From NCBI RefSeq assembly GCF_963678635.1, contig NC_087062.1:10954670-11018669 (forward strand): a DNA stretch of 64,000 nt, given 5' to 3'. Position numbers and translations under genes: made by a program. Origin of the DNA: Symsagittifera roscoffensis. Taxonomy: Eukaryota > Xenacoelomorpha > Acoela > Convolutidae. Positions 33,147-44,637 of the stretch are shown piece by piece. Position 1 is the stretch's first letter. Each line of letters begins with the position of its first letter. The notes under the pieces are model-generated. The model was not told the origin of the DNA. It saw nothing but the letters and a program-made list of their open reading frames with translations, and ran no database searches.

Positions 33147-33335
33147 ATTTTTTCGATCTTTCTATTTTTTTTCTATGTTTTTTCTCTTTTTTAGTCTATT
33201 TGTTTTTTCGATCCTTCTTTTGATCTTTTTTTCGATCTTTTTCTCTATCATTCATTTTCAATCCTTTCTAGATTTTTTTTTCATCTTTTTTCTATCTTTT
33301 CTCTATATTGCAATGGTTAAGATTTTTTTTTTCGA
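33121..33335. repeat. T-rich tract, right-hand part
   Basis: Continues the composition of 30,770-31,560; a TTTTTGTATTACTTTTCTTATCA motif occurs on both sides (near 31,418 and 33,124). This supports insertion of the Penelope-like element into the T-rich tract, or a shared target motif. Confidence 0.7.
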
Positions 33336-33589
33336 TTTCCCTGATTGAATTCAGTGGTTATTCCACCCATTTTTATGATCAACCCAATAACAGGGTGCTG
33401 TGAGGGTTCACAGGTTCACAAAGTGGTTGCGAATTTGGCGTCCAATTAAAAAATTTTGAATCTTTTTTGTGTACAAGATACGACGATTTTTTTTTCAAAT
33501 GTTTTCAAAAAATCTAAATCACAACATATTTAGCAAAACTTAAAGTTCCCAACCCTGTAGGTGGGTGCTGTCAGAGTACTCTCATAGAA
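33336..33589. other. Unassigned AT-rich spacer
   Basis: No gene or repeat is recognised between the T-rich tract and the transporter fragment. Confidence 0.4.
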
Positions 33590-34797
33590 CAGAATGAAGC
33601 CATCGCCGACTTTTGGGCATTAGGAAAAATGGAGCGGAAAGTGTAGAATTGCAGGTACAGCCATCACAATAAGCTGTAATTTCCATGAATTTAAAAATAT
33701 ATATATCCGACAGTTATACATGAAAACTCTCCGGCGATAATAAAAAAACTAGATGTAATTGCAACAAGTGCAAATCGAGATTTCTCGACACTTTCGCTCA
33801 AAATCAAAAAATCAAGAGCGAAAATCAGAACGCAAAAACGGACTATAAATCTGCAAGTTATATACAAGTAGATGCTGGAGGCAAAAGCGTTTAACGTTGT
33901 GCTAGCAGTTAGCCCTATCAAAAGCCCGAATGAAACCCACTTTCGCCCAAACCGGTCGCTCAAAGTCCCAGTCACGAAGCAAGAAATAAAGTATCCGACC
34001 CAATAAATTGAATTTGACAGTGAGTTCAAACTTTTCCGACCGCCACAAGCTAAGTCAAAGTTACTGAATATTGAACTTTCTTTGTTTTTATATTCGTATT
34101 TAGGACAGTTTTCAACGCAAACATTGTCAAATAAAGTGTCATCATGCCTGTCAGAATAGCTTGTTTCTGCTTTTAAGACAGAAAAACTTCAATTTTCTCA
34201 CTATTTAGCCGGAGTATACCTAAAATAACGAATAAGGTTTTTAGCTATCATTATTTTATGGGGTGTAGAAAAACCTAGAAAAAATACATCACCTTTGTTT
34301 TTTACAGATTTATTGCCGTCTTCTAACAGTCAGTTCAAACGGAGTTTTCTTCTCAAGTAATTAATTTTAACTTTTCTTGTTTTGGCATTGCTGACTATAA
34401 AATGCTTTAAGCTAAAAGCAAAAAAAAATTTCACCTCAACTTTCTAGTTATTTTTAAAAAAAATCAATTATGGATCGGTATAATTGAAGCGAAAAATAAA
34501 CAAAAACACAAAGTGGACCCCTAAATTCCGGATGAAAATTGAAGTCCCTGGCTCAAAGCTCGGTTCTGCAAAATCGGAATTTAGAACCTCTCCCGATACA
34601 TTCATCTGACAGTAAAAGTCCACTTTTTGACCGACAAAAACTGGAACGTAAGCCTGCCATCCAGAATACGCAGAGATTTTCGTTGACAGTAGAAAAATTG
34701 TGAGCTGAGCCCTTCCAAAGTTGCCCGCTTTTTCCAAATTTGAGTCAAAGTCATTATTGCTAGCTTCCCTCATCATCATGTGAACCAAGGTAAACAA
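33590..34797 (-). pseudogene. SLC22/organic-cation-transporter-like gene, partial
   Basis: Three minus-strand coding blocks read as exons of a major-facilitator transporter. Block 1 (34,797 to about 34,500) has the N-terminal DFDSNLEKAGNFGRAQLTIFLL helix and an extracellular loop. Block 2 (about 34,166-33,691) continues the loop (FSNFDLACGGRKSL), then TM2 and GTLSDRFGRK, the GxxxDRxGRK signature between TM2 and TM3, followed by further membrane helices. Block 3 (about 33,680-33,590) has FFLMPKSRRWL, a degraded form of the family's PESPRWL motif. The C-terminal half is absent and block 3 runs into TGA. This is the only host-type gene in the window; a pseudogene or fragment is most likely. Confidence 0.72.
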
Positions 34798-35703
34798 AAT
34801 TTAACGATGATAAAAGAGTGTTGATGTTGACTGTTTTAGAAAAATTCAATTATGAAACTTAATCAGAAAATGGATGTCGACAGACACAAGCGACAGTTGC
34901 AGACAGTTCAATACAAAATTTGCCGCAAAAATTACAAGCGACAACTTGTGTTTTATTTGTTCGATAACTGTTTGCTTTTCACAAAAACTTGCACCATTCA
35001 AAACAACATTCACGTGGGAAATAGAAGACAATGCCGAGCCAAAATTCTTTTGACCTAAATTTGGTCAGCTAGACTTTCGGCTTTTAAACAAAGTCGCCAT
35101 TTGAAGGATGTACAATAAATGGTAAGTATATGTAGTTGTTTTGCTGTCAAGTACAAAACTGTTGAGAACCACTAAAATCATAGCACTTGACTTTCAAGTT
35201 TGAGGCCCCCAGTTCCTGTATTTGATCCGTTCCATGGGACTGAAAGCGTGCGTGTGGGGGCTACCAAGGCCGAGGTTTGTGATTCCTGCTTTGACAGACT
35301 TGAACAAAATTTGTATTTTTCGATCTTCTCGCCTAAGTCATTTAAGATTCGACTATGTTTGACCGAGGAACAATATTTTGAAGGTGATCGACTACCATAA
35401 AAAAAAAAAATTCGACCGAGCTTGACCTAAGAGTATTTAAGAACAGATAGATAATCAACTATGTTCCATAGAGAACAAAAATTTTTTGAACGAGTTCGAC
35501 CGAAGACGCAGGTAGAGCTGGTCGGACAATGTATCAATGTATGGGTCCAACACTACTCTCTCTCTCTCTCCCTCTCTCTCTCTCAATTTTGAGGAACAAA
35601 CTAGTCGAAGAATTTCTGCTGTCAATTCTGACAAACTTTAGTCACCTTCCTGGTAAAATATGCTCAAATTTTGTTATACATAATTGAGACTACTACATTT
35701 GTT
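34798..35703. other. Intergenic DNA with CT microsatellite
   Basis: No gene is supported. It would include the 5' flank of the transporter fragment. A CT repeat occupies 35,554-35,584. A GC-richer patch at 35,200-35,290 has no assignable function. Confidence 0.45.
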
Positions 35704-37700
35704 AAAAACTATGAACCATGGTTGACTGTGGTCGAACTTCTAATCAGAATTTCCAACAAAAAGGTAATAAAATTTTAGGTTCTTCAAGGTTATACTAACT
35801 TTGCCCACTTTATAATTTGTAAGCACGGTACTAATTTGAATTTCGGGATGTTAAAATTTATTGGAACCAGTTTAAAACAACATTTATTTTATCCAATTAT
35901 CTTCTTGATAACTATCACTGTAAAATAATTTAAACTAACTAATCTTGATCCATGGCGATAACTTACAATAATTTGTAAGGCTAAAACTTTTTATAGTTTC
36001 AGCCGGAGAAGAAAAAATTTAATTTAGGAAGCAGATGCTCTTCCTCTCCTCTAACCTCGCAAGAAAACAAGTATATGCTAGATCTATTGCGACTAGGAAT
36101 TATTAGAGTATGATCTTGATCGGTATTTGACTAAGAAGTTGCAGAAATCTATCCGGCCAAAAATACGGTAGGGTGACGAACAGACGGTGTATTTTATTCG
36201 AAGTTACCCTATGAGAAAATCACCCGGGACTTAAACTCATCTGATGCGACCAACCGGAAACGAGCAGACCTATACTTTTTTAGATTTAGAAAAACCAAAC
36301 ATAGATTAGACAAATTAGATAAGAAAAAATTAACAAAATGATGCACAAACTGAAAAAAAATATCGTTATTGCACGTCTGAATATGTCTATCCAAATCTTG
36401 TTGACAAAAAACCTGAAACCAGGTCACAACCAGGACGAAAATCCAAATCTCTGCATCTCAAAGCAAAAAAGCAGACTACAGCGATTATTCATCTACAAAA
36501 GAATTCATGCAGTGAATTTCTATTCTTTACTAAATTAACTGCAAAAAATAGAGCCATAAACTTGATTTCCAAGCCGTATACTTCTAAAACTACGCAGAGT
36601 TAGTGATGTACATAAACACCTAGTCGACAAAAAAACTTAAATATACCTCAAAATCTCAAAATTCTAAAATCTGCAGTAATTCATTGAAAAATTTCAAGTA
36701 AAAAAACTATGAACCATGGTTGACTGTGGTCGAACTTCTAATCAGAATTTCCAACAAAAAGGTAATAAAATTTTAGGTTCCTCAAGGTTATACTAATTTT
36801 GCCAACTTTATAATTTGTAAGCATGGTAATAATTTGAATTTCAAGATGTTAAAATTTAATGGAACCCTTTTAAAACAACATTTATTTTATCCAATTATAT
36901 TCTTGATAACTATCACTGTAAAATATTTTTTACTAAGTAATCTTGATCCATGGCGATAACTTACAATAATTTGTAAGGCTAAAACTTTTTATAGTTTCAG
37001 CCGGAGAAGAAAAAATTTAATTTAGGAAGCAGATGCTCTTCCTCTCCTCTAACCTCGCAAGAAAACAAGTATATGCTAGATCTGTTGAGACTAGGAATTA
37101 TTAGAGTATGATCTTGATCGGTATTTGACTAAGAAGTTGCACAAATCTATCCGGCCAAAAATACGGTAGGGTGACAAACAGACGGTGTATTTTATTCGAA
37201 ATTACCCTATGAGAAAATCACCCCGGACTCAAACTCATCTGAAGCGACCAACCGGAAACGAGCAGACCTACACTTTTTTAGATTTAGAAAAACCAAACAA
37301 TGATTAGACAAATTTGATAAGAAAAAATTAACAAAATGATAAACAAATTGAAAAAAAATAGCGTGATTTTACGTCTGAATATGTCAATGCAAATCTTGTT
37401 GATAATAAAGCTGAAACCAGGTCACAACCAGGACGAAAATCCAAATCTCTGCATCGCACAGTGAAAAAGCAGACTACAACGATTATTCATCAACAAAAGA
37501 AATCATGCAGTGAATTTCTATTCTTTACTAAATGAACTGCAAAAAATAGAGCCATAAACTTGATTTACAAGCCGTTTATTTCTAAAACTACGCAGAATTA
37601 GTGATGTACATAAACACCTAGACGACAAAAAAACTTAAATATACCTCAAAATCTAAAAATTGTAAAATCTGCAGTAATTCTATGAAAAATTTCAAGTAAA
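35704..37700. repeat. Two tandem units of about 1 kb with retrotransposon tail
   Basis: The block beginning AAAACTATGAACCATGGTTG at 35,704 recurs at about 36,703, with high identity over about 600 bp (including GGAAGCAGATGCTCTTCC). Each unit ends in the retrotransposon tail seen at 13,860-14,210. The second passes on into an otherwise normal retrotransposon unit. This looks like tandem duplication across a junction between unrelated DNA and the retroelement. Confidence 0.85.
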
Positions 37701-39121
37701 AATTAGTTAGTTGAAAGCATTTAATCATCAACTTCTATAAAAACAAAAATTTACTTGCTTCTCGAAAAATTTTGCTGTTATTTTTCTTTTTCAGCTAACA
37801 TAAAAATTAAAATTTGAAAATCAACGAATTTAATTCCAACTCAAGATCATCAAGACCTCTCTTGGAACTTTAACCATTTTTGAATCATTTAGGTCTTAAT
37901 TACTTTTTATCAAGACTTCTTCTTGCTTGAATTAAATTTTATTGTATTCATTTAAAACCAGATCATCAACACTATCTTTGAACTTCTAAAATTTAACCTC
38001 CAATACAAATCCTAATTTTTTTCTGAACTTGTATTTTATTTTAATTTTATATTCAGATCATCAAGGCTTCCTTCACTTCAACTATTTTCATGGATCACGT
38101 CATATATTAACTCCCACCTCCCGAATTAGTGTCGAACGAACTCAAGCGTTGATTCAATCTTCAACCTTCTTATACGACCAAGGATTAACTGAATTTTTTA
38201 CAACAAACTAACCGTTCAGACTAGACTAAACAGTGAAGAACTTCGGTTACTCATCCATCACTTGCACCCTACCTCTTAAATGACACAGGCCTTGAACAAA
38301 TCTTGGAACAAATTAAAACTGAAATAGTCTCTAACAACCTACTTGTGTTCTAATTATATGTGAACCATATGAATTGATAAAATTTTCTCCAACCCTCGAT
38401 CTCATATCAACCCCATTTAGATAAAATTAAATTAAATTAAGGTCACTTTAAGGTACTGTAAAGAAGGTCATATTCACTTGAGTGCAATAAAAAAGACCAT
38501 TCTATTGGATTGATTTATTCTCCCCCAACCCGTCTTGCCACGACATTATACCGCGCTGATTAAGATAACCTCACAAAAAGCGTAAGAAGTAACAGTTTAG
38601 TAAATAAAAAATGAAACTTGGATTTCGCATTAATCACTACACTTAGAACATGACTGTAATGGGAAATTGAACATATAATAATTCCCTATAATTGTTTACT
38701 TAAGAGTTCTAGATACGACTTCCTTATTAGACCACAAAAACACAAACTAGCGTATAATATTAAGCAAACAACTAATCATATACAAGACGATGTCTGAACT
38801 CAATCAGATATAACAAAAAACTTTGAAACTTTGGAAAAATACATTCAAGTTTTATACTAAAGAATATGAAAGCAGCCCCAGACAAATCACATTGTTTCCT
38901 GACTCGCTTTAAATTTTAGGACATATCCTTGAAAGACGAGCAACTACATCTCTAAAATCACAAAAAGAACCAATTCTAAAACTACAATCACCATCTAATG
39001 GAAATAAATTACATTAGTTTCTTGCAATGCAATTTTTTTTCTGCAAAAATGTATATAAAAGGCAATTATATTTCAGACCATTTAAAACTTTCTACGGCAA
39101 CAAAATAATTTTGAATGGAAA
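37701..39121 (+). mobile_element. Retrotransposon array unit interrupted by the Maverick
   Basis: Carries leader motifs (TTTAAAACCAGATCATC at about 37,950), a gag start (about 38,110-38,210), a diverged RT active-site region near 38,780, and RT thumb sequence. It breaks off in the RT-RNase H connection at TTTTGAATGGA (39,109-39,119), where the Maverick terminal repeat begins. The missing RNase H is not found directly on the other side. Confidence 0.72.
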
Positions 39122-39339
39122 GGGTGGAGACTCCCATGTATTAAGATAGGGAATAGAATATCCGGTCTCCGAGCTATGTATTAACATAGGGAATAGATTT
39201 CCTATGTATTAAGATAGGGAATAGGTTTCCTATGTATTAAGATGGTAAGGTTTCAGATGGTAAGTTTCAGAAAAATTTTCGGCGCCCAAATTTTTCGAGT
39301 TCGATTTTGTCGATACTTACGTTTCTTAGCCGACTTCTA
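39122..39339 (+). repeat. Maverick left terminal inverted repeat
   Basis: Starts GGGTGGAGACTCCCATG and matches the reverse complement of 56,432-56,649 with a few mismatches. It contains three tandem-like copies of TGTATTAAGATAGGGAATAG separated by CCTA/GGTTTCC, then GATGGTAAGGTTTCAGATGG. Such iterated terminal motifs may bind the element's own replication or integration proteins (inference). Confidence 0.95.
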
Positions 39340-40379
39340 TGATTAGTGATATGTAAGGACAATCTTGTCTTACGAAAATTCGGTATGGTAAATTTCAGAA
39401 GGTAAGTTTCAGAAAATTTTTTGAAAAATTTTTAAGTTTTACTTGCAAATACATTTTTATCTTGAAAAAACATTTTATATTAAAAAATCGAAAAAAGACT
39501 TAGATGGTAAGTCTTTTATGGTAAGTTTCGACAAAACTTAAGTTTCGATTTATAGTATGGGATCATAAACTAATATATCACAGAATATTTTTTTTCTCGA
39601 AAGAATCTTTTTAATTCTCATTTCATGTTATTTTTTTTCCCTCAGGTTATCTGGGGAAAATTGTCAAGAGGGGATTATCTTTGACAGGTTAGTTAATCCG
39701 CTCCACGGGATATCAGGGTAATCTTGACAGCTCCTCACGGTTGATTAATTTTATATCCCACTTAATCTTTTTCCCCCAGGTTATCTGGAGAACGGATGAC
39801 AGGTTCATTACACTTATTAATTTTATGACTTATTTTATCTTTTTTCACATAATTATCTCACTTATTTTTGCCTCAACTGGTTTATTTTTTCTGTCATATA
39901 TCTAGCTACGATTCATTTTAGTTCTCTTTCATCACTTTGTCTTTAATCTTTAAAAAATTCTTTGAAATTTCTAAATTTTCCAAAAAATTATCATCCAAAT
40001 TTATCAATTGCTCTATCACGGTAAAAATTTACACTGAGAAAAATTAAATATCATATTTTTTTTTGGTTGTGATATTTTTGTGTAATAATTTTTCCATCTT
40101 TCTCAGAGTAAACTTTTAAGAAAATTATACAATTTACTAGAAGTTGGTTACAATTTTCGTAAATTTATCTACTTTATCGTTAATTTTTTCAATTGGGGGA
40201 CTACAACATCCATATTCTATCATCATTCTCCGTATTTCATCAAAAAGTTAGTTGCTAAGATGCTTTTCGTAAAAAATTTAAGGAATTTAAAAAGTTAAAT
40301 TACATAAATAATCAAACAATTCACTACATCGTATAGTAAAATTACTGCAAAAATTTACACTTACAAAAAAAATGCATTT
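39340..40379. other. Maverick left non-coding region
   Basis: No gene. Continues the ATGGTAAGTTTCAG motif of the terminal repeat several more times (about 39,386; 39,400; 39,503; 39,518). It also has a pair of CAGGTTATCTGG motifs at about 39,645 and 39,778 with similar flanks. The rest is AT-rich. Confidence 0.6.
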
Positions 40380-40907
40380 TTACATAAAATTACTGATAAA
40401 ATTCAAAACATACACATCATGAACATTATTCAAGTTCTTTTGGATGAATTTAAAAAGGAAAAAAGCTGAATAAATTGCGTAAAAACCACACAAAATATCA
40501 GCCTTTTGTAGCTTTCGAGGAACCATTCGTCGAAACTTTTTCGTCAAAAAGGGGTAAGTTGATCTCTTTCTTCCCAAAGAATCTGCAAAGAAGTAGCTTG
40601 TATCCAGTCGAGCAACCATAATCCAGTGTTCTCCTCTATCATTGCTTGGGGCTGAGTTAATGATTGCAAAAGAGTATTTTGTTAGTTGAGGTACTGTATC
40701 AGAAGGGTATGACCCCATGTACTTGAACCTGAGCTCTGGAATTCTTTCAATAATTTGCAAAAGTGAAAAGTTATCCATCTTTGCAATTGTAGGCTGATTT
40801 ACAGCTAAAATGAAATTGATAGTTTGATAGTGTACTTTAGGTTTAAAAAAAAGAAAGAATAATGACTTACACTCATTTAGGAATTGAATCAACAAAGTCC
40901 CATACAC
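40380..40907 (-). CDS. PRO: Maverick cysteine protease (adenain/Ulp1-like)
   Basis: Shows the adenovirus-protease catalytic triad in order: GEHWIMVARL (His), FADSLG (Asp), and CGFYAIYSAF (Cys nucleophile). In related viruses this enzyme processes capsid precursors. The minus-strand frame is open throughout. The sequence between the start region and MDNFSLL contains a good intron, donor GTAAGT at 40,870 and acceptor TTTTAG ending at 40,805 (66 nt), which keeps the frame when removed. The likely start is ATG 40,907. This is one of the few intact Maverick genes here. Confidence 0.88.
   Translation of the reverse strand: MYGTLLIQFLNECKSLFFLFFKPKVHYQTINFILAVNQPTIAKMDNFSLLQIIERIPELRFKYMGSYPSDTVPQLTKYSFAIINSAPSNDRGEHWIMVARLDTSYFFADSLGRKRSTYPFLTKKFRRMVPRKLQKADILCGFYAIYSAFFLFKFIQKNLNNVHDVYVLNFISNFM
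40805..40870 (-). other. Predicted 66-nt intron in the protease gene
   Basis: Donor GAGT/GTAAGTCA and acceptor TCATTTTAG/CTG flank a frame-preserving 66-nt segment whose translation has a low-complexity KSLFFLFFKPK stretch. Length and borders fit a nematode intron. An alternative is an unspliced internal start at MDNFSLL. Confidence 0.6.
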
Positions 40908-41120
40908 AAGCCTTATATAGTGGGCTAAGTTTATTGAATACTGTTTTACAGTCTAGGTTGAAGCAGTGTCTCGGGTTTTCAACTAAACAGCATTCTTTTT
41001 CTATTTTTTCTGGAGCTTTAGGTCTGAAGAAAAACAATATAGATATTACAGAGATAAAAACAAAGAAAAGTCCCAAAAAAGTTACAATATTTTTATAGGA
41101 ACCTGAAAACTCAAAAAAAT
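40873..41120 (-). CDS. Small Maverick membrane protein with Cys-rich tail (tentative)
   Basis: A minus-strand frame has one strong transmembrane helix (NIVTFLGLFFVFISVISILFFF) followed by a tail with five cysteines (ECCLVENPRHCFNLDCKTVF, then YKAC). There is no in-frame ATG; the open frame begins at a TTG inside the end of the capsid gene, and a TTTTCAG acceptor lies just before GTTCCTATAAA at about 41,102, so the start may come by splicing. It overlaps the protease start out of frame. Function unknown; possibly a virion membrane or assembly protein. Confidence 0.45.
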
Positions 41121-42444
41121 TAAAAATTTTTAGCGACTGTTCCGAATTTGTCAATATGAATATTTGTTAGTCTTTCTCCCACGACTATCACTTCCGTTAC
41201 TTGCTCCAATGCAAATTGGAAAAACATTTCTAATCTCAAGCTTTCTCCACTAAATTCTGGATAATGCAAGTATTCAGCGGCATCCTGTAGTGAAGTCAAG
41301 TCGAAAACTAGAATATAGTGATTTTGAAAATCTTCCATAGGAAGAGCTGGAAAATCTTTGTTAAACTGCATTGCTTTCATTGTTGTAACATAGGGTCGAC
41401 AAGGAGAAGTTGTATCTAATGAAATAATTGCTCTTCCACCCCGAATAATTCTAAGCTCTCTCAAATGAAATTGTTGATAATTGAAAGGATTTTCATGAAA
41501 AGATCCCGCAACAGCCAAATTTGTATTCATTGCAATAGCTATCCTTCTGATTGGGGCATTATTGAAAACATTTTCCTGAATAAACTGGTTTTGACGAGAT
41601 GGAATGATAAAGGTTCTTGCTACAGTTTCCATGTAATTGTAATGAGCAGGTTCCCTTTCCAGATTCCATTGCAAATATTGATGATTGAGTTCAGCTTCCA
41701 ACATTTTATTCTTGTAAACAGTGAACAATCAACTATTTTCAGACTGACATTTGGATTATCAGATAACATGTAAAAATTAGGTCTAGCTCGAATAAGTTTA
41801 ATTCGAACTTTGGTATTTGGTAGCAACAGTTTTTCGCAAGTAAACAAATCAATGGCGAGACTCCCATAGAGTGAAAAAGTTATCCGTGTTCCCAAGGAAT
41901 TTGCTCTATCAGTGAATGGATACTTATCAAATGCATCAGGATTTTTTTCAAAACTGTTTCCATGACAAGCAAGAATTCCTTTATTACTCACTGCTGACGA
42001 GTTGAATTCGTTCGATATCTGTGCCTTATGAGGATATAACCCATTGGCGTTGTAAACCACTGTATTGTTAAAATAAACTTCACAGTTGGAGAATAGAGAA
42101 TGAAGTAGATTGTTTACATAAGTTAAGTAAGTTTGTGGTTCCTCATCTGAATCTTCCTCCGATTTTGCTTTATGTTCTGCTTTTTCTTTTTTGAAAGCAT
42201 CAAACATACTTCCTTTGAATAGTTGAAGCTTTAAGCTAAGATGGGTATCACGCATATCCAAGTAGAGATTACGATCCGTTTCAAATTCAAACTCAATACT
42301 GCTTTCAGCCAGAGAAGTACTGGGGAAAACTTCTTGTGTGTAAGATGACATAATTGTTTCCAAAACTGGGACTTTATCAAAAATCTTCAAAGAAGAATTT
42401 GTAAACGCTCCGTACCAAAAATGACTACTTTGATTTACACTCAT
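41120..42444 (-). pseudogene. MCP: Maverick major capsid protein (double jelly roll), frameshifted
   Basis: Two minus-strand frames join into one protein of about 430 residues. The first (42,444-41,620) begins at ATG 42,444 and includes SNCEVYFNNTVVYNANGLYP and FTDRANSLGTRITFSLYG. The second (41,728-41,120) includes FIIPSRQNQFIQENVFNNAP and RIAIAMNTN. These resemble the Polinton major capsid protein, which forms double-jelly-roll capsomers like those of adenovirus hexon. A single-nucleotide frame change near 41,710 breaks the gene. Its start overlaps the upstream stop in ATGA. Confidence 0.8.
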
Positions 42445-42809
42445 TTTATCTTGTCAAAAACGTCTTTGCGAGAGCGACTGATTTTTGAACTACTCTTTCG
42501 AGAAATGGTTCTTCTTGTTCTACGCTTGGATTTCTTTTTTCCACCTCCCAGCTGTTTTCGAACTGTTTTTGTTCCAACATCTTTTGCAAATTTTTTGAGT
42601 TTTTTTCGTCCACTGACAACTTCTCCAATCTCTGGAGCGGCAATTTCAAATAATACTGCTCCGATTCTTTTTGCAGCTGGGACTATATGTTTTTTAATGA
42701 AGGGAATTGCAGGTCTCCCAAGAGTTTGTGCAAGAATACCAAAACCTCTTCCACCCTGCCTTGCATGTCCACGAAAAACAGGAAAATAAGCTGAACTTTG
42801 AGCAACCAT
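42441..42809 (-). CDS. Basic Maverick virion-type protein
   Basis: A 122-codon intact frame. The N-terminal half is amphipathic and glycine-rich (GGRGFGILAQTLGRPAIPFI), and the C-terminal half is very rich in Lys/Arg/Ser (GGGKKKSKRRTRRTISRKSS). This composition recalls adenovirus core or pVI/pX-type proteins that bind DNA or membranes inside the particle; homology is inferred from composition and position. It lies between the minor and major capsid genes and its TGA overlaps the major capsid ATG (ATGA). Confidence 0.6.
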   Translation of the reverse strand: MVAQSSAYFPVFRGHARQGGRGFGILAQTLGRPAIPFIKKHIVPAAKRIGAVLFEIAAPEIGEVVSGRKKLKKFAKDVGTKTVRKQLGGGKKKSKRRTRRTISRKSSSKISRSRKDVFDKIK

Positions 42810-42826
42810 TTCGTATCAAGTATAAA

Positions 42827-43653
42827 TCAAAAATGATTATCCGAAATCTTGCGAAACGAGAGGACAACTCGTGTAATTCCTACGGACATAAAAGGAATTT
42901 TTTCACCTGTAGTATCCCTTAGATCTATTTTTATGCTGTGGAAAGAGATTTTAATAATTTTTTAAATTGTAGATTTGTGAAGGATTGATAGTCCATGTAC
43001 TGTCCTGTAGATATTATGTCTCCACTTTTACTTTGGAAATGAAAGGAATACAGCGCAGTAATGGAGTTTTTGTATCGCCTACTATATTATATTCTATAAT
43101 ATCACTATAAATCATTAAGGAATGTATTCTTATAATGTCGTTAGAATACTCAGGATAATGTGGTCCTTTTCCTTTCGTTATAACACCTGTCTGATTTGGT
43201 TCTAAATCACAACCAAAAATGTGACTCAAATCAGCACTTTGAATTATAAACACTGATTGATCCTCAGGTAAATGAATGGCAACTTTTTGTGTAATCTTAT
43301 CTACTGATACATAAAATTCGTTATATTCATATTTTTGTGCGCCTTTACGTTTTCGAACTTTGTCATTCATGGCTACAACTATATCAACAATACTTGGATA
43401 CAAGCCAGGTTCAACATGCATTGGTTGAATCTTTCTTTTTTCCTCAGGACTTTCTCGTCCATCTACAAAAGTAAACTTTCCCTCTGTAACGTTTTGGTAC
43501 AAAGAAGGGTACGATATTTCTGAAATAGCAACCTCCCATTCTCCTTTTAGATGTATTTGTTCCGGTAGAAAATTTGTAAAGGAACTAAGACTGTTATTCG
43601 GATAACAATTAAAAGAAGCATTAGAAACTAGCTCAATAGTAAAAGAATCCATG
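42827..43653 (-). pseudogene. mCP: Maverick minor capsid (penton, single jelly roll), frameshifted
   Basis: Starts at ATG 43,653 (MDSFTIELVSNASFNCYP) and runs as an all-beta protein: FLPEQIHLKGEWEVAISEIS, SLYQNVTEGKFTFVDG, and VAIHLPEDQSVFII. The main frame stops at 43,014. Two frame changes (near 43,020 and 42,945) lead to the expected C-terminus (FHSIKIDLRDTTG, then KIPFMSVG) ending at TGA 42,827. The layout matches Polinton penton proteins. The gene precedes the basic protein by 17 nt. Confidence 0.75.
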
Positions 43654-43695
43654 ACAACTGATCGATAAAAACTCAATTTAAAAAATGACTTACCA

Positions 43696-44637
43696 CTAAT
43701 CTGAACATTTTCTCAGCTCTTTTTCATAAAATTTTCCCAGAATTTCTTCTTTTTCGAGATCTTTGATGATGTATGTTGGAGGTTTTTTTGTAGATATTGC
43801 CGAAATTTCAAAAATTCATCTGTAAACTGTGGCTTGTATTCTTTTCGGAACGGATATCATTTTTCGAAATTCTAACTCTATCACCAATTTTGACTTTTGG
43901 TTTAGTATATTTCTTGAATGATTTGTTATACAATATTGATAAAAAATTACTGTTTTTCACATCTCTGGGAGATTTTCCGATTGATAGATTTTTGCGGCAG
44001 TTCAATGTAGAAACAAATTGCTGCAATTTGGGGACACATTTTTCACCATGATCTTCAATGTAACGATATATTATATGTTTTAAAGATTGAATTGCTCTCT
44101 CTGCAAATGCAGCTTTTGTTTCACTCATTGTTGAGTAAACTTCAATGTCTTTCTCCTTGCAAAACTTTTTAAAAGTTCCCCCATATTCTGTTCCTTTATC
44201 AACCCAAAGTTTTTCAGGAGTGTTTTTTCGAGAAATCATTTTTCTAAAAGCTTGTAAAGTGTCTTGGCATACTTTGTTTTCATTGTTTGAACTCTGACAA
44301 ATCTCGAAAAAATATCTACAGCAACTAATAATTACTTGACTCCATTGTTTTGACTAGCTAACTTGTCTACAAAAGCCAAGTCCATACACCAGATTTCAAT
44401 GATATATTTAGAAAACGCTTGAAGTCTTCGGAAAGACCTGATTGGTGGACCAAATTTTGTATACGATGTCTTGGTTTGTAAAAACTTTTCTACTTTCTTT
44501 TTTGATAAACCACTCGCTTTACTCCGTAAGTTTTGAATAGAACCGTACGCAGCTCTGCCCCTAGAATACAATCTGTTTAGTCTTACCTTTTCAGATTGTG
44601 AAAGGGATCCAAGTTCCTCTATCTTTTGCTTTGGCAT
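43696..44637 (-). pseudogene. INT: Maverick retroviral-type integrase, broken
   Basis: Start ATG 44,637 (MPKQKIEELGSLSQSEK). The catalytic DDE residues are visible: IWCMDLAFVDKLA (first Asp), WVDKGTEYGGTFKKFC (second Asp) and AFAERAIQSLKHII (Glu). A basic chromodomain-like C-terminus follows (PKVKIGDRVRISKNDI). The gene has an in-frame TAA at 44,332-44,334, a frame change near 44,250 and further frame changes after 43,860, ending about 43,696. The enzyme would insert the element into host DNA with a short target duplication. Its first 47 nt overlap the upstream gene. Confidence 0.85.

Noticed and set aside
35200-35400. 66-codon plus frame near the CT microsatellite
   Set aside because: No domain, no supporting copy, and no neighbouring exons seen.
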